Of a DNA stretch of 64,000 nt, positions 28,594-41,997 are shown one piece after another. Positions within the stretch are counted from its first letter, which is position 1, and every line of letters begins with the position of its first letter. The notes below the pieces were generated by a model. It had not been told where the DNA came from. It was given only the letters and a program-made list of their open reading frames with translations, and searched no databases. The DNA is taken from the NCBI RefSeq assembly GCF_015999465.1, contig NZ_CP065534.1:124001-188000 (forward strand). Reading direction: 5' to 3'. The stretch is from Lonsdalea populi (GTDB lineage Bacteria; Pseudomonadota; Gammaproteobacteria; Enterobacterales; Enterobacteriaceae). The translations under genes were made by a program, and so were the position numbers.

Positions 28594-30102
28594 GTGGCAA
28601 TCACCCTTTTTTACGGCATTGGCGGAGGCGTCGTCGGTCTGATGATCGGCTGGCTGGTGGCGAGCTTGTTACAACAGCAGCGTCATGCGCGCTATGAAAC
28701 CGAACGGCAGTTGCAGGAGCAGTCTCTGCAGCAGGCGCATCAGGCCCTGAGCGAGAGCCGGGAGGCGCGCCAGCAGGATCAAACGCGACTGAGCGATCAA
28801 GAACGCGAGCTTCGGCTTTTGCATGGACAGCTGGCGGCAGGTCAGGAAAAACTGCTGCAAATGACGGCGCTGCGGGCAGAATGCGAGCAGCTCAATCAGG
28901 AACTGCGCGCGCTGCGAGAGGCTAACGGCGCTCAGGAAGCGGAACTGCGCGAGGTGACGATCCGGCTGGAAGAGACGCGGTTGGCGGCGGAAGAGAAGCA
29001 GCGTTTGTTGATCAACAGCGAGCAGCGCCTGTCGGCGCAGTTCGAAAATCTGGCCAACCGTATTTTCGAACAAAGCGGCCGGAAGGTCGACCAGCAGAAC
29101 CAGTTAAGTTTGGACCGGCTGCTGACGCCGCTTCGGGAACAGCTCGACGGTTTTCGCCGTCAGGTACAGGACAGCTTTGGCGAGGAAGCCCGCGAGCGTC
29201 ACACGCTGGCGCACGAGATCCGCAACCTCCAGCAGCTTAACGCCCGCATGGCGCAGGAAGCCGTCAATTTGACTCAGGCGCTGAAAGGCGACAACAAAAC
29301 GCAGGGAAACTGGGGCGAAGTGGTCCTGAGTCGGGTGCTGGAAAGCTCCGGACTTCGGGAAGGGCACGAATATCAGACGCAGGTCAGCATACAGACCGGA
29401 AGCAACGGCAGGATGCAGCCGGATGTCATCGTCCGTTTACCGCATGGGAAAGACGTGGTGATCGACGCCAAAATGGCGCTGGTGGCGTATGAACGCTATT
29501 TCAATAGCGAAGACGACCTTGATAGGCGCGCCGCGCTCAATGAACATCTGGCTTCTATTCGCAGCCACATACGATTGCTCGGCAGCAAAGATTACCAGCA
29601 ACTTCCGGGGTTGCGTTCCCTCGACTACGTGCTGATGTTTATTCCGGTGGAGCCTGCATTCCTGCTAGCTATCGACCGACAGCCGGAATTGATCACCGAG
29701 GCGCTCAAAAACAACATTATGCTGGTCAGCCCGACCACGCTGCTGGTGGCCCTTCGCACCATCAATAACCTGTGGCGCTATGAGCAGCAGAGCCGCAATG
29801 CGCAGCAAATCGCAGAGCGGGCGTCCCGCCTGTACGACAAACTGCGGTTGTTCGTCGACGATATGACCACGTTGGGACAGAATCTCGACCGGGCTCAGAG
29901 CAGCTATCATCAGGCGATGAAAAAAGTCGCGTCCGGCCGCGGAAACCTGATTGGCCAGGCGGAAGGATTTCGTGCGCTAGGCGTGGAAGTGAAGCGGCCG
30001 ATTAGAACCTCGCTGATGTCGGATAGTGATGCGATGGGCGTGGCGTGTCATACCGTCGACGACGCGCCGAATGAAACTTTTCATGACGAAAAATCCGGTT
30101 AG
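28594..30102 (+). CDS. rmuC: DNA recombination protein RmuC
   Basis: A 502 aa protein thought to limit inversions at short inverted repeats. Layout: an N-terminal membrane helix (about residues 3-27), a long Gln-rich coiled coil to about 200, then the PD-(D/E)XK-like RmuC domain with GNWGEVVLSRVLESSGLREG, KDVVIDAKMALVAYERY and NNIMLVSPTTLLVALRTI. The start is a GTG at 28594, preceded by GGAGG. In E. coli it sits between udp and ubiE. Confidence 0.95.
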   Translation: MAITLFYGIGGGVVGLMIGWLVASLLQQQRHARYETERQLQEQSLQQAHQALSESREARQQDQTRLSDQERELRLLHGQLAAGQEKLLQMTALRAECEQLNQELRALREANGAQEAELREVTIRLEETRLAAEEKQRLLINSEQRLSAQFENLANRIFEQSGRKVDQQNQLSLDRLLTPLREQLDGFRRQVQDSFGEEARERHTLAHEIRNLQQLNARMAQEAVNLTQALKGDNKTQGNWGEVVLSRVLESSGLREGHEYQTQVSIQTGSNGRMQPDVIVRLPHGKDVVIDAKMALVAYERYFNSEDDLDRRAALNEHLASIRSHIRLLGSKDYQQLPGLRSLDYVLMFIPVEPAFLLAIDRQPELITEALKNNIMLVSPTTLLVALRTINNLWRYEQQSRNAQQIAERASRLYDKLRLFVDDMTTLGQNLDRAQSSYHQAMKKVASGRGNLIGQAEGFRALGVEVKRPIRTSLMSDSDAMGVACHTVDDAPNETFHDEKSG

Positions 30103-30260
30103 CGCGCCTACTGCGGCGGTGTAAACTTCTCACGGGCACTAGGGGGATACGCCCGCGCATCAGCCCGCTGCGGCAAAGAAGGGCAGTGGCTTTTAAGCGG
30201 GGTCTGTTACACTCTTCGTAAGTGGGGAGACCCAGATTTTGACAATAGCAGGCGGATAAC

Positions 30261-31016
30261 ATGGCAGACGATTCGGAGAAAACAACGCACTTTGGCTATC
30301 GCACCGTGGCGAAAGACGACAAAGAGACCATGGTGGCTGACGTTTTTCATTCTGTGGCGGCAAAGTACGACTTGATGAATGACCTGATGTCTTTCGGCAT
30401 CCATCGTATCTGGAAACGCTTCACCATCGAATGCAGCGGTGTACATCGCGGTCAACGCGTACTGGATTTGGCCGGCGGCACCGGCGACCTGACGGCGAAA
30501 TTCTCGCGTCTGGTCGGCGAGGACGGTGAAGTGGTGCTGGCGGATATTAACGCCTCTATGCTGCAGGTGGGCCGCGAGAAGTTACGCAACAAAGGCGTCA
30601 TCGGCAACGTCAGTTACGTACAGGCGAACGCGGAAGCCTTACCGTTCCCTGATAACACGTTTGATTGCATCACCATCTCTTTCGGCCTTCGCAACGTGAC
30701 CGAAAAAGAGCAGGCGCTGCGCTCCATGTTTCGTGTACTAAAGCCGGGTGGTCGTCTGCTGGTGCTGGAGTTCTCCAAACCGACGACGAAAGCGTTGAGC
30801 AAAGTCTACGACCTCTACTCCTTCCACGTGCTGCCACGCATCGGCGAAATGGTGGCGCGCGACGCAGGCAGTTATCGCTATCTGGCGGAGTCCATTCGCA
30901 TGCATCCGGATCAAGACACGCTGAAGTCCATGATGGCCGACGCGGGTTTCGACAACGTCAATTATTACAATCTGACCGGCGGGGTGGTTGCCCTGCATCG
31001 CGGGTTTAAATTCTGA
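30261..31016 (+). CDS. ubiE: Ubiquinone/menaquinone biosynthesis C-methyltransferase
   Basis: SAM-dependent C-methylation of the quinone ring. The protein is 251 aa like E. coli. Motifs: [22 protein letters not shown] loop [28 protein letters not shown] and [22 protein letters not shown]. Starts the ubiE-ubiJ-ubiB unit. Confidence 0.98.
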   Translation: MADDSEKTTHFGYRTVAKDDKETMVADVFHSVAAKYDLMNDLMSFGIHRIWKRFTIECSGVHRGQRVLDLAGGTGDLTAKFSRLVGEDGEVVLADINASMLQVGREKLRNKGVIGNVSYVQANAEALPFPDNTFDCITISFGLRNVTEKEQALRSMFRVLKPGGRLLVLEFSKPTTKALSKVYDLYSFHVLPRIGEMVARDAGSYRYLAESIRMHPDQDTLKSMMADAGFDNVNYYNLTGGVVALHRGFKF

Positions 31017-31024
31017 GTCTGAAT

Positions 31025-31639
31025 ATGCCAATGCGGATAATGCCTGTGCTGACGGCTACACTGGAGACGGCGCTCAATCAGTTACTGTTTCGTGATCGGA
31101 GCATGAAGGCGGCCCGTCAGCGCCTGCACGGAAAAACGCTGCGTATCGATATCGCTGAGCTGCGGGTGCCGCTAGTGCTGATTTTCAGCGAACAGCGGCT
31201 GGACGTCGTCAGCCAGTGGGCGTCGACGCCAGACTGTCAACTGGTAACCCAACTGTCCGCGATAATTCAATTGCGCGATCGCCAGCAGATGACCGCGCTC
31301 ATGCGCAGCGGCGAGCTGACATTGGAAGGCGATATTCAGGTTGCACAGCAGTTCATCGCGCTGCTCGATTTGGCAGAAATCGATCCGGCGGAGTGGCTGG
31401 CGCCTTACGTGGGAGATATCGCCGCGGAAGGGCTGAGTCAGACTGCGCATAAAATGGTCGTCGACGTCGGCGGTCTCCTCTGCCGCCAACGGCATTATCT
31501 GTCGGAAACGCTGACCGAAGAGTGGCGACTGCTTCCGGGAAAACTGGAGGCGATGTGGTTTGGGGATGAAGTCGAGGCGTTGGACCGCTCGGTAGACGCA
31601 TTGTCTGAAAGACTGTCAAAACGGGAGGAAACGCGATGA
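31025..31639 (+). CDS. ubiJ: Ubiquinone biosynthesis accessory factor UbiJ
   Basis: A 204 aa soluble SCP2-domain protein that helps hold lipid intermediates in the Ubi complex. Similarity to E. coli UbiJ is clear at [40 protein letters not shown] and the C-terminal [10 protein letters not shown]. It begins 8 bp after ubiE; its stop overlaps the ubiB start (ATGA, 31636-31639). A second in-frame ATG at residue 6 is also possible. Confidence 0.94.
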   Translation: MPMRIMPVLTATLETALNQLLFRDRSMKAARQRLHGKTLRIDIAELRVPLVLIFSEQRLDVVSQWASTPDCQLVTQLSAIIQLRDRQQMTALMRSGELTLEGDIQVAQQFIALLDLAEIDPAEWLAPYVGDIAAEGLSQTAHKMVVDVGGLLCRQRHYLSETLTEEWRLLPGKLEAMWFGDEVEALDRSVDALSERLSKREETR

Positions 31640-33273
31640 CGCCGGGGGAATTAATTCGCCTTTATCGCATTGTCTGGGTACTGCTGAGTTATGGACTTGA
31701 CGAACTGATCCCATGCGTGCCGCTAACACTCCCCGTCCGTTTCGTGCGCCGTCTGTTGTTCTGGTTGCCTAATCGTCATCAGGCTCAGCCGTTGGGCGAA
31801 CGTCTGCGTCTGGCTCTGCAAGATCTGGGGCCTGTCTGGATCAAATTCGGTCAGATGATGTCTACCCGGCGCGACCTGTTTTCACCTGCCATCGCCGATC
31901 AACTGGCAAAGCTGCAGGATCAGGTCGAGCCTTTCGACGGAGAACTGGCGCGCCGGCAAATCGAAAAGTCGATGGGCGGCAAGCTGGAAAACTGGTTCGA
32001 AGACTTCGACGCCAAACCGCTGGCTTCGGCCTCTATTGCTCAGGTTCATACGGCGAAGCTGAAATCGACGGGCAAAGATATCGTCATCAAGGTTATTCGC
32101 CCGGACATACTTCCCGTCATTCAGGCGGACATCAAGCTGATGAAACGGTTGGCCAGTTGGCTACCGTTACTGATGCCGGACGGCCGCCGCCTGCGGCCCC
32201 GTGAAGTGGTGCGTGAATATGAAAAAACGCTGCTGGACGAGTTGAACTTGCTTCGGGAAGCCGCCAACGGCATCCAGCTACGACGCAACTTCGAAAACAG
32301 CGGTCTGCTGTATGTGCCGGAAGTCTACTCGGACTATTGCACTGAACGGGTGCTGGTAATGGAGAGGATTTACGGAATTCCGGTATCGGATATAGACGCA
32401 TTGAAAACGCATGGCGTGAACCTGCCGCTGCTCGCGGAACGCGGGGTTCAGGTCTTTTTCACCCAGGTTTTCCGCGACAGTTTCTTCCATGCCGACATGC
32501 ATCCCGGCAACATTTTCATCAGCTACGAACACCCTGAAGATCCCCTGTATATCGGCATTGATTGCGGTATCGTCGGTTCCTTAAACAAGGAAGATAAACG
32601 CTATCTGGCGGAAAATTTTATCGCCTTCTTCAACCGCGACTATCGCCGCGTGGCCGAGCTGCATGTCGACTCCGGCTGGGTGCCCGCAGACACTAATGTC
32701 GAAGAGTTCGAATTCGCGATTCGTACCGTCTGCGAGCCCATATTCGAAAAGCCGTTAGCAGAAATTTCTTTCGGTCATGTATTATTGAACCTCTTCAACA
32801 CGGCGCGCCGCTTCAATATGGAAGTCCAACCGCAGCTGGTCTTGCTGCAAAAAACGCTGCTGTACGTCGAAGGCATTGGGCGTCAGCTGTATCCGCAGTT
32901 GGATTTATGGAAAACGGCCAAGCCGTTTCTCGAAACCTGGTTGAAAGATCAGGTTGGCATACCCGCCATGGTGCGGGCTTTTAAACAAAAGGCCCCGTTT
33001 TGGGCGGAAAAGTTGCCTGAAATTCCTGAACTGCTCTATGACGGACTTCGCCAGCACAAGAAGCTGCGTGAGAGCATGGAACATTTAGCGGATGAGCTGC
33101 GTGTTCAGCGGGTGCGGCAAGGTCAGTCTCGCTATCTTCTGGGTGTCGGCGCAGCGCTGCTGGTGAGTGGTACAGTGCTGCTGGCCAGCCATATCGAAGT
33201 GAACATTGTGCCTTCGGGCATGATCGCCGCCGGGATCGTCGCCTGGATCGTGGGGTGGCGCTGTACGCGTTGA
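31636..33273 (+). CDS. ubiB: Ubiquinone biosynthesis kinase-like protein UbiB
   Basis: A 545 aa ADCK/ABC1-family atypical kinase or ATPase that supports coenzyme Q synthesis. It has the family KxGQ motif in [15 protein letters not shown], an Ala-rich nucleotide loop ASASIAQVH, the kinase-like [10 protein letters not shown] and [11 protein letters not shown], and two C-terminal hydrophobic segments (about 497-540). It overlaps ubiJ by 4 bases. Confidence 0.97.
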   Translation: MTPGELIRLYRIVWVLLSYGLDELIPCVPLTLPVRFVRRLLFWLPNRHQAQPLGERLRLALQDLGPVWIKFGQMMSTRRDLFSPAIADQLAKLQDQVEPFDGELARRQIEKSMGGKLENWFEDFDAKPLASASIAQVHTAKLKSTGKDIVIKVIRPDILPVIQADIKLMKRLASWLPLLMPDGRRLRPREVVREYEKTLLDELNLLREAANGIQLRRNFENSGLLYVPEVYSDYCTERVLVMERIYGIPVSDIDALKTHGVNLPLLAERGVQVFFTQVFRDSFFHADMHPGNIFISYEHPEDPLYIGIDCGIVGSLNKEDKRYLAENFIAFFNRDYRRVAELHVDSGWVPADTNVEEFEFAIRTVCEPIFEKPLAEISFGHVLLNLFNTARRFNMEVQPQLVLLQKTLLYVEGIGRQLYPQLDLWKTAKPFLETWLKDQVGIPAMVRAFKQKAPFWAEKLPEIPELLYDGLRQHKKLRESMEHLADELRVQRVRQGQSRYLLGVGAALLVSGTVLLASHIEVNIVPSGMIAAGIVAWIVGWRCTR

Positions 33274-33351
33274 ATAAGATCGTAATCAGTAGCATGATTA
33301 TCGATATAAGACACGGAAATTTGATAATCCTTTTGCATAAGAGGTAGTGAC

Positions 33352-33612
33352 ATGGGCGGTATTAGTCTCTGGAATTTGTTGATCATCGCAGTCATTGTGG
33401 TGCTGCTGTTCGGGACCAACAAATTAAGAACGCTGGGTTCGGATTTGGGTGCTTCTATCAAAGGCTTCAAGAAAGCCATGAGCGATGATCACACGTCTGA
33501 CTCGGATGAAAAGACGCAGCGGCAGGATGCAGATTTCAATACGAAAACCGTTGTTGAACAGCAGCCGGAAACGAAGCACGAAGAAAAGAGTCAGTCAAAA
33601 GAGCGGGTGTAA
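33352..33612 (+). CDS. tatA: Sec-independent translocase subunit TatA
   Basis: An 86 aa pore-forming component of the twin-arginine pathway: short N-terminus, membrane helix (about 5-20, [16 protein letters not shown]), the [20 protein letters not shown] hinge and amphipathic helix, then a charged tail. First gene of tatABC, 3 bp before tatB. Confidence 0.97.
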   Translation: MGGISLWNLLIIAVIVVLLFGTNKLRTLGSDLGASIKGFKKAMSDDHTSDSDEKTQRQDADFNTKTVVEQQPETKHEEKSQSKERV

Positions 33613-33615
33613 TCG

Positions 33616-34149
33616 GTGTTTGATATCGGCTTTAGCGAATTGCTGTTGGTGATGGTTATCGGACTGGTGGTTTTAGGTCCGGAGCGTCTTCCGGTAGCGG
33701 TAAAAACGGTGGTCGGTTGGATTCGCGCTTTACGCTCTCTGGCGTCAACGGTGCAAAATGAACTGGTTCAGGAAATGAAACTGCAAGAGCTGAAGGAAAG
33801 CCTGAAGAAAGTGGAACAGGCCAGCAACCTGCAGAACCTTTCGCCTGAGCTAAAAGCGTCTATGGACGAGCTGAAGGAAGCGGCAGACTCTATGAAACGG
33901 ACCTACTCGCTGGATCAACTTGATGAAGAAACGAAAGGCGGCACGCCTGGCCAGCCGTTGAGCGATCCCGAGGCTGCTCACGATGGCGTTATCGAGCACG
34001 AAACGGCGCCGGCGTCTCCCGTGACGGTAAACACCGTCGAGGCCCAGAGCCGGACCGCTGATAACAACGCTGACGAGTCCGGCAAGATGAAAACCCCATC
34101 GCCCGCCGCTACGCCTTCGTCCCCCTCTCAACCACGTGATGATCATTAA
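33616..34149 (+). CDS. tatB: Sec-independent translocase subunit TatB
   Basis: A 177 aa Tat receptor subunit that forms the substrate-binding complex with TatC. The N-terminal block is [20 protein letters not shown] then PERLPVAV, a long amphipathic helix follows, and a low-complexity polar C-terminus ends in Pro/Ser-rich sequence. The start codon is GTG at 33616. Confidence 0.96.
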   Translation: MFDIGFSELLLVMVIGLVVLGPERLPVAVKTVVGWIRALRSLASTVQNELVQEMKLQELKESLKKVEQASNLQNLSPELKASMDELKEAADSMKRTYSLDQLDEETKGGTPGQPLSDPEAAHDGVIEHETAPASPVTVNTVEAQSRTADNNADESGKMKTPSPAATPSSPSQPRDDH

Positions 34150-34152
34150 TCT

Positions 34153-34914
34153 ATGGCCGTTGATGAAACCCAGCCGCTGATCAGCCATTTAATCGAGCTT
34201 CGTAAGCGGTTGTTAAATAGTATTCTGTGTGTGTTGGCAGTCTTTGTGGTGTTGGTGTACTTCGCGAACGATATCTATCAGATCGTCTCCGCACCGTTGA
34301 TAAAACAGCTGCCCGCTGGCGCCAGCATGATTGCGACCGACGTCGCCTCGCCGTTCTTTACCCCGATCAAACTGACTCTGATTGTCTCGGTGTTCGCCTC
34401 CGCGCCGCTGGTGCTGTATCAGGTCTGGGCCTTTGTCGCGCCTGCGCTGTACAAGCATGAGCGTCGTCTGATGATGCCGCTGCTGTTCTCCAGCAGCCTG
34501 CTGTTTTATCTCGGCATGGCCTTCGCTTATTTCATCGTATTTCCTCTGGCATTCAGTTTCTTCGCCCAGACGGCGCCCGCAGGCGTGATGATTGCGACCG
34601 ATATCAACAATTATCTGGATTTCGTCATGGCGCTGTTTATGGCGTTTGGCGTGTCGTTCGAAGTGCCGGTGGCGATCGTGCTGCTGTGCTGGAGTGGCGT
34701 GGTGACGCCGGAAGAGCTGAAGAAAAAACGCCCTTATGTGCTGGTTGGCGCATTCGTCGTGGGCATGTTGCTGACGCCGCCGGACGTATTTTCCCAAACG
34801 CTGCTCGCGATACCGATGTATCTATTGTTTGAGATAGGCGTCTTTTTTGCCCGCTTCTACGTCGGTAAAGGTCGTCGGAATGACAAGGAAAACCCGGAAG
34901 ATGCTGCGCCGTAA
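34153..34914 (+). CDS. tatC: Sec-independent translocase subunit TatC
   Basis: A 253 aa polytopic membrane protein with six predicted segments that recognises the twin-arginine signal. N-terminal [20 protein letters not shown] with the conserved Glu, then [29 protein letters not shown] and [20 protein letters not shown]. Starts 3 bp after tatB. Confidence 0.98.
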   Translation: MAVDETQPLISHLIELRKRLLNSILCVLAVFVVLVYFANDIYQIVSAPLIKQLPAGASMIATDVASPFFTPIKLTLIVSVFASAPLVLYQVWAFVAPALYKHERRLMMPLLFSSSLLFYLGMAFAYFIVFPLAFSFFAQTAPAGVMIATDINNYLDFVMALFMAFGVSFEVPVAIVLLCWSGVVTPEELKKKRPYVLVGAFVVGMLLTPPDVFSQTLLAIPMYLLFEIGVFFARFYVGKGRRNDKENPEDAAP

Positions 34915-34972
34915 CGGGGGCGATCGCTGAAAATCCCGGCTCCGCCGCAGCGCGGTTAAAACGTAATATCGG

Positions 34973-35001
34973 ACACCTCTCGTCGAGAGGTGTTGTTTTT
35001 T
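34973..35001 (+). terminator. Rho-independent terminator after tatC
   Basis: Stem ACACCTCTC-GTC-GAGAGGTGT followed by TGTTTTTT. It separates tatABC from tatD. Confidence 0.85.
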
Positions 35002-35053
35002 GAGGGTCTCGTGACGCACGGGACAATGAATGTTAACCGCAGGACTAACGTCG

Positions 35054-36875
<1,822 letters not shown>

Positions 36876-36887
36876 CGATATTAGCCG

Positions 36888-37376
36888 TCAGCATTTTTTG
36901 AACTGGCGGTTATCAATACTCTGCTTAACCTGTTTATTCAGCAGGTTAAGCAGCAGCATGGAACGCGCGTCGCCATCAGGCTCCGCATAGATGGCTTCCA
37001 ACCCGTTGAATGTCCCTTCCGTAATCGTCACGGTGTCTCCCGGCTGAGGCGTTTCCGGGTCCGTCATTATTAACGTCGGGTTCAGTGCGAGCTCGTCGAT
37101 CACCCCCTGCGGCACCGTCGCCGGCAGCGCACCGAAGCGCACGAAGTGGCTGACGCCGCGCGTCGCGCCGATCGTGGTGGTGTGAATGTCTTCGGGATCG
37201 AATGCGACAAACAGATAGTTGGGAAACAGCGGTTCGCTGACCTCGGTACGTTTTCCGCGCACCATCTTTTTAACGGCAATCATTGGGCTCAGGCAGTTGA
37301 CCGTCTGACGCTCCAGATGCTCTTTTGCCCGCAACAGTTGCCCGCGCTTACAGTAAAGTAGATACCAGGATTCCAT
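36888..37376 (-). CDS. rfaH: Transcription antitermination factor RfaH
   Basis: A 162 aa NusG paralogue that binds RNA polymerase at ops sites and lets it read long LPS/capsule operons. The N-terminal NGN domain has [20 protein letters not shown] and [14 protein letters not shown]; the C-terminal KOW domain has [17 protein letters not shown]. The start MESWYLLYC is used, as in E. coli (also 162 aa), not the ATG seven codons upstream. Confidence 0.97.
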   Translation of the reverse strand: MESWYLLYCKRGQLLRAKEHLERQTVNCLSPMIAVKKMVRGKRTEVSEPLFPNYLFVAFDPEDIHTTTIGATRGVSHFVRFGALPATVPQGVIDELALNPTLIMTDPETPQPGDTVTITEGTFNGLEAIYAEPDGDARSMLLLNLLNKQVKQSIDNRQFKKC

Positions 37377-37499
37377 AATGTCACTAATCTTTTGCAATTT
37401 TTGGCAAGAATAACAAAAGCGGCCCGGGATAAATAGCGCCCGCAGGAAGCGACAGTTTGTAGAAGAAACTTTATAATAACTGCACCACCGGACCTCCTG

Positions 37500-38996
37500 A
37501 TGATCAGCATGAAATACCGTGATTTACGTGAATTCCTTTCCCTTCTCGAAGACAGGGGCGAGTTGAAACGCATTACCCAGCCCATCGATCCTCATCTTGA
37601 AATGACCGAGATTGCGGATCGCACTTTGCGAGCCGAAGGTCCGGCGCTGCTGTTCGAAAACCCGATCGGCTACGACATGCCGGTCCTGTGCAACTTGTTC
37701 GGTACGCCGAAACGCGTCGCATTGGGGATGGGGCAGGACGACGTCAGCGCGCTGAGGGATGTCGGCCGACTGCTGGCATTTTTGAAAGAGCCCGAGCCGC
37801 CGCGCGGATTCCGTGACTTGATGGACAAACTTCCCCGTTTCCGTCAGGTCCTGAACATGCCGACCAAGCGCGTGTCGTCCGCCGCCTGTCAGGCGCATGT
37901 GTGGCAGGGTGAAGATGTGGACCTGACGCGAATTCCCGTGATGCACTGCTGGCCAGGCGACGCGGCGCCGCTGATCACCTGGGGACTGACGGTCACCCGA
38001 GGGCCGTTCAAAGAGCGGCAGAATCTGGGGATCTATCGCCAGCAGGTATTGGGTAAGAACACGCTGATCATGCGCTGGCTGTCTCACCGGGGCGGGGCGC
38101 TCGACTTCCAGGAGTGGTGCCAGGAACATCCCGGGGAACGCTTCCCCGTCGCGGTGGCGCTGGGCGCAGACCCGGCGACAATCCTTGGTGCGGTGACGCC
38201 GATACCGGATTCGTTATCCGAATATGCCTTTGCCGGACTGTTGCGCGGTCACAAAACCGAGGTGGTGAAATGTCTATCCTGTGATTTGGAAGTGCCAGCC
38301 AGCGCGGAAATTGTGCTGGAAGGGTATATCGAACCGGGAGAGCTGGCAGAGGAAGGTCCTTACGGCGATCACACCGGCTACTATAATGAGGTCGATAAAT
38401 TCCCGGTCTTCACGGTGACGCATGTAACCCAGCGGCAGAACGCTATCTACCACTCAACTTATACGGGCCGTCCGCCGGATGAGCCGGCGGTATTGGGCGT
38501 CGCGTTGAACGAGGTTTTCGTGCCGTTGCTACAGAAACAGTTTCCGGAGATCGTCGACTTTTATCTTCCGCCGGAGGGGTGTTCTTACCGTCTGGCGGTC
38601 GTTACTATAAAGAAGCAGTACGCCGGGCACGCTAAGCGGGTGATGATGGGCGTGTGGTCGTTTCTGCGGCAGTTTATGTACACCAAATTTGTTATCGTCT
38701 GCGACGATGATATCAACGCCCGGGACTGGAAAGATGTCATTTGGGCGATCACGACGCGGATGGACCCGGCGAGAGATACGCTCTTAGTGGAAAATACGCC
38801 CATCGACTATCTCGACTTTGCTTCACCGATTTCCGGGCTTGGCTCCAAAATGGGGCTGGATGCAACCAATAAATGGCCGGGCGAGACCCAACGAGAGTGG
38901 GGCGAACCGATAACCAAAGATCCGCAGGTCGTGGCTCGCATTGATGCCATCTGGGATGAGTTAGCCATTTTCGATGACAGCGGAAAGCGGCGCTAA
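37500..38996 (+). CDS. ubiD: 3-octaprenyl-4-hydroxybenzoate decarboxylase
   Basis: Prenylated-FMN-dependent decarboxylase of ubiquinone synthesis. The protein is 498 aa if it starts at ATG 37500, or 495 aa from ATG 37509 ([10 protein letters not shown]), the start used in E. coli. Family blocks: [55 protein letters not shown] with the catalytic acidic residues, and [20 protein letters not shown]. Confidence 0.97.
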   Translation: MISMKYRDLREFLSLLEDRGELKRITQPIDPHLEMTEIADRTLRAEGPALLFENPIGYDMPVLCNLFGTPKRVALGMGQDDVSALRDVGRLLAFLKEPEPPRGFRDLMDKLPRFRQVLNMPTKRVSSAACQAHVWQGEDVDLTRIPVMHCWPGDAAPLITWGLTVTRGPFKERQNLGIYRQQVLGKNTLIMRWLSHRGGALDFQEWCQEHPGERFPVAVALGADPATILGAVTPIPDSLSEYAFAGLLRGHKTEVVKCLSCDLEVPASAEIVLEGYIEPGELAEEGPYGDHTGYYNEVDKFPVFTVTHVTQRQNAIYHSTYTGRPPDEPAVLGVALNEVFVPLLQKQFPEIVDFYLPPEGCSYRLAVVTIKKQYAGHAKRVMMGVWSFLRQFMYTKFVIVCDDDINARDWKDVIWAITTRMDPARDTLLVENTPIDYLDFASPISGLGSKMGLDATNKWPGETQREWGEPITKDPQVVARIDAIWDELAIFDDSGKRR

Positions 38997-39049
38997 TTGA
39001 CCGTTACCGTCATTCCCATTTCGTTTTGATGACCCTACAGAGGGAGCGC

Positions 39050-39751
39050 ATGACAACATTGAGCTGTGAAGTCACATCGGTAGAAACGATCACTGATACG
39101 GTTTACCGGGTTCGTTTATTACCTTCAGCCCCGTTTTCCTTCCGTGCCGGTCAGTACCTGATGGTAGTGATGGATGAGCGGGACAAGCGTCCGTTTTCTA
39201 TCGCTTCGACGCCGATGGATACCGATTTTATCGAGCTGCATATTGGTGCGTCGGACATGAATCTTTACGCGATGGCCGTGATGGATCGCATCCTAAAAGA
39301 AGACACTCTGGAAGTGGACGTTCCCCACGGCGAGGCCTGGTTGCGTGACGACAGCGATCGTCCGTTGATTTTGGTCGCCGGCGGCACCGGTTTTTCTTAT
39401 GTCCGCTCGATCCTGCTGACCGTGCTGGCCCACCAGCCCCAGCGCCCAGTCTCTATTTATTGGGGCGGGCGTGAACCTCATCACCTCTATGATTTGGGTA
39501 CGTTGGAGTCGCTGGCGGAACAACATGCCAATTTGCAGGTCGTACCGGTGGTTGAACAGGCGGAAGATGGCTGGCGCGGACGCACCGGTACGGTGCTGAG
39601 CGCGGTGCTGCAAGACTTCGGCTCGTTGGCGGAGCATGATATCTACATCGCCGGCCGCTTCGAAATGGCGAAAGTTGCGCGGGAGCGCTTCTGTAATGAG
39701 CGCGGTGCGCAGCAAGAGCATCTGTTCGGAGACGCATTCTCTTTCATTTAA
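39050..39751 (+). CDS. fre: NAD(P)H-flavin reductase
   Basis: A 233 aa flavin reductase providing free reduced flavins. N-terminal FAD-type domain ([22 protein letters not shown]) and C-terminal NAD-binding half ([26 protein letters not shown]). The start [12 protein letters not shown] matches E. coli; an in-frame ATG eight codons upstream is not used. fadBA, which follow fre in E. coli, are absent. Confidence 0.96.
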   Translation: MTTLSCEVTSVETITDTVYRVRLLPSAPFSFRAGQYLMVVMDERDKRPFSIASTPMDTDFIELHIGASDMNLYAMAVMDRILKEDTLEVDVPHGEAWLRDDSDRPLILVAGGTGFSYVRSILLTVLAHQPQRPVSIYWGGREPHHLYDLGTLESLAEQHANLQVVPVVEQAEDGWRGRTGTVLSAVLQDFGSLAEHDIYIAGRFEMAKVARERFCNERGAQQEHLFGDAFSFI

Positions 39752-39772
39752 GCCCTTCTTTTCGCTCTTTGA

Positions 39773-39797
39773 GGCCCCGTATAGGACGGGGCCGTTT
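39773..39797 (+). terminator. Terminator after fre
   Basis: Stem GGCCCCG-loop-CGGGGCC followed by GTTTTGC, 21 bp after the fre stop. Confidence 0.8.
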
Positions 39798-40007
39798 TGC
39801 TATTTATCTCCAGGGTGCGTGAATCGGTTCTGATTGTTCACGTTGCTTTTTGATGCTCGGCGCCATCTCTGGCCTTTCTTGTTTCCTCTGTCATTAGGGA
39901 TGGATTGCGCGCAAGACAAGTCGTGGCTCCTTTGTCGTCAGGGGCGGCGACACCGATCCCCAGCGCTGTGTTAACATAAAAATACGCTGTGGTAGATGGA
40001 GATACTG

Positions 40008-41339
40008 ATGGAATCGCTGGCCTCTTTGTATCATCAACATGTCATGACGCTGCAACAACGCACACAGGTCGCGCTTGAACGCGGCAATCTGGATGCGTTG
40101 CTGGTCCACTCTGGAGAGCTGATGACGCTGTTTCTGGATGACCACGATTATCCGTTCAAGGTGAATCCTCATTTCAAAGCCTGGCTGCCGGTGACGCAGG
40201 TGCCGAACTGTTGGCTGTGGGTTGACGGGGTGAACAAGCCGCGGTTATGGTTCCATTCTCCCGTGGATTTTTGGCACAGCGTCTCTCCGCTGCCGGATAG
40301 TTTCTGGACGAAAGAGTTCGATATCCAGGTGTTTCGAGAGGCTGACGATATTGGGCTCGCGCTGCCTGCGCCGCGTCAGAACGTGGGCTATATCGGAAGC
40401 GCCGCGAAACGCGCAGCCGATCTCGGCATAACCCCGGAGCGCATCAATCCCCAAAGCGTGTTGCATTACCTTCACTACTACCGGGCCTACAAAACGGATT
40501 ATGAGCTGGCCTGTATGCGGGAAGCGCAGAAAACCGCCGTGTCGGGCCATCGCGCCGCGCTGGAAGCGTTTCAGTCCGGCATGAGCGAGTTTGATATCAA
40601 CCTTGCTTACCTGACGGCGACCGGCCACCGCGATAGCGATGTGCCCTATGACAACATCGTGGCGCTGAACGAGCATGCCGCGGTGTTGCATTACACCCAA
40701 CTGAAGCATCAGGTGCCGGAGGAAGTCCGCAGTTTCCTGATTGACGCAGGCGCGCAATACAACGGATATGCCGCGGATATCACCCGTAGCTACGCCGCTC
40801 AGCACGACAGCGATTTCGCCGCGCTGGTCAAAGATCTCAACCAAGAACAGCGGGCGCTGATTGATACGATGAAATCAGGCGTCCGCTATACCGAATACCA
40901 TGAGCAGATGCATCGCCGGCTTGCCGGTCTGCTGAAACGCCACAAACTGGTAAGTGGCCTCAGCGAGGAGGCGATGGTCGAACAGGGGCTGACGCGGCCG
41001 TTTTTGCCGCACGGGCTCGGCCATCTTTTGGGGCTGCAGGTCCATGATGTCGGCGGTTTTATGCAAGATGATGCGGGCACCGCGCTGGCCGCGCCCGCGT
41101 GCTATCCTTATCTGCGCTGCACGCGAATCCTTGAGCCCCGGATGGTGGTGACTATCGAACCCGGCCTTTACTTCATCGATTCCCTGCTGGAGCCTTGGCG
41201 CGCTGGCGCTTTCCGTCAGCACTTCGACTGGCAGAAGATCGATGCGCTGCGCCCTGCGGGCGGTATGCGCATCGAAGATAACATCGTGATCCACGACAAG
41301 CGCATCGAAAACCTGACTCGCGCACTCAATCTGAACTGA
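40008..41339 (+). CDS. pepQ: Xaa-Pro dipeptidase PepQ
   Basis: A 443 aa M24 metallopeptidase that cleaves X-Pro dipeptides; it also has organophosphorus hydrolase activity in relatives. Metal ligands are visible in [18 protein letters not shown] (two Asp), [19 protein letters not shown] (His), [10 protein letters not shown] (Glu) and [12 protein letters not shown] (Glu). The start [11 protein letters not shown] is used. Promoter-like TTAACATAAAAATACG lies upstream. Its stop overlaps the yigZ start (TGATG). Confidence 0.97.
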   Translation: MESLASLYHQHVMTLQQRTQVALERGNLDALLVHSGELMTLFLDDHDYPFKVNPHFKAWLPVTQVPNCWLWVDGVNKPRLWFHSPVDFWHSVSPLPDSFWTKEFDIQVFREADDIGLALPAPRQNVGYIGSAAKRAADLGITPERINPQSVLHYLHYYRAYKTDYELACMREAQKTAVSGHRAALEAFQSGMSEFDINLAYLTATGHRDSDVPYDNIVALNEHAAVLHYTQLKHQVPEEVRSFLIDAGAQYNGYAADITRSYAAQHDSDFAALVKDLNQEQRALIDTMKSGVRYTEYHEQMHRRLAGLLKRHKLVSGLSEEAMVEQGLTRPFLPHGLGHLLGLQVHDVGGFMQDDAGTALAAPACYPYLRCTRILEPRMVVTIEPGLYFIDSLLEPWRAGAFRQHFDWQKIDALRPAGGMRIEDNIVIHDKRIENLTRALNLN

Positions 41340-41953
41340 TGTCTTCTTATCCGGTTCCCGCTGAGCAGGTCAGCGTCAGCGAAGAGATTAAAAAAAGTCG
41401 TTTTATCAGCGTGATAAGCCCTGCTTGCGGCGTAAAGGCGGCAAAAGTCTTTATCAATACCCAGCGGGAGCAACATCCTGCGGCCGTTCATCACTGCTGG
41501 GCCTATGTCGCGGGCGCGCCCGCTGATTCTCAGCAACTGGGCTTTTCCGATGATGGCGAACCAGCGGGTACGGCGGGCAAACCGATTCTGGCGCAGCTCA
41601 TGGGCAGCGGTATCGGCGAAGTGGCGGCCGTCGTCGTCCGCTATTACGGCGGCGTCAAGCTGGGCACCGGTGGGTTGGTAAGAGCATACGGCGGCGGTGT
41701 ACAGCAGGCGCTGAAGCAAATAACACTCACACAGCGAGTGCTGCTGCAAAAGTATCAACTTCAGTGTGATTATCCCCTGCTGGCTCCCGTCGAAGTCATC
41801 GTGCGTCAGTTTGAAGGGCAGATCGTCTCTACGGAGTATGGCGCTGACGTCAGGCTCCAACTGGCGTTACCCTCAAACGCCGCCGATGAGGTCGGTCGTC
41901 GATTGCGAGATATTAGTCGCGGTGCGTTGCAATTACTGCCAATTTCACAATAA
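41339..41953 (+). CDS. yigZ: IMPACT-family protein YigZ
   Basis: A 204 aa protein with the UPF0029/IMPACT N-terminal fold (EEIKKSRFISVISPACG, HHCWAYV, SDDGEPAGTAGKPIL, VVVRYYGGVKLGTGGLVRAY) and a DUF1949 C-terminal domain. The cellular role is not established. One-base overlap with pepQ shows translational coupling. Confidence 0.95.
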   Translation: MSSYPVPAEQVSVSEEIKKSRFISVISPACGVKAAKVFINTQREQHPAAVHHCWAYVAGAPADSQQLGFSDDGEPAGTAGKPILAQLMGSGIGEVAAVVVRYYGGVKLGTGGLVRAYGGGVQQALKQITLTQRVLLQKYQLQCDYPLLAPVEVIVRQFEGQIVSTEYGADVRLQLALPSNAADEVGRRLRDISRGALQLLPISQ

Positions 41954-41997
41954 TCCCAGCGCGAACTCATTGAACTTTTGTTAAGGAAGGCCCCGTA

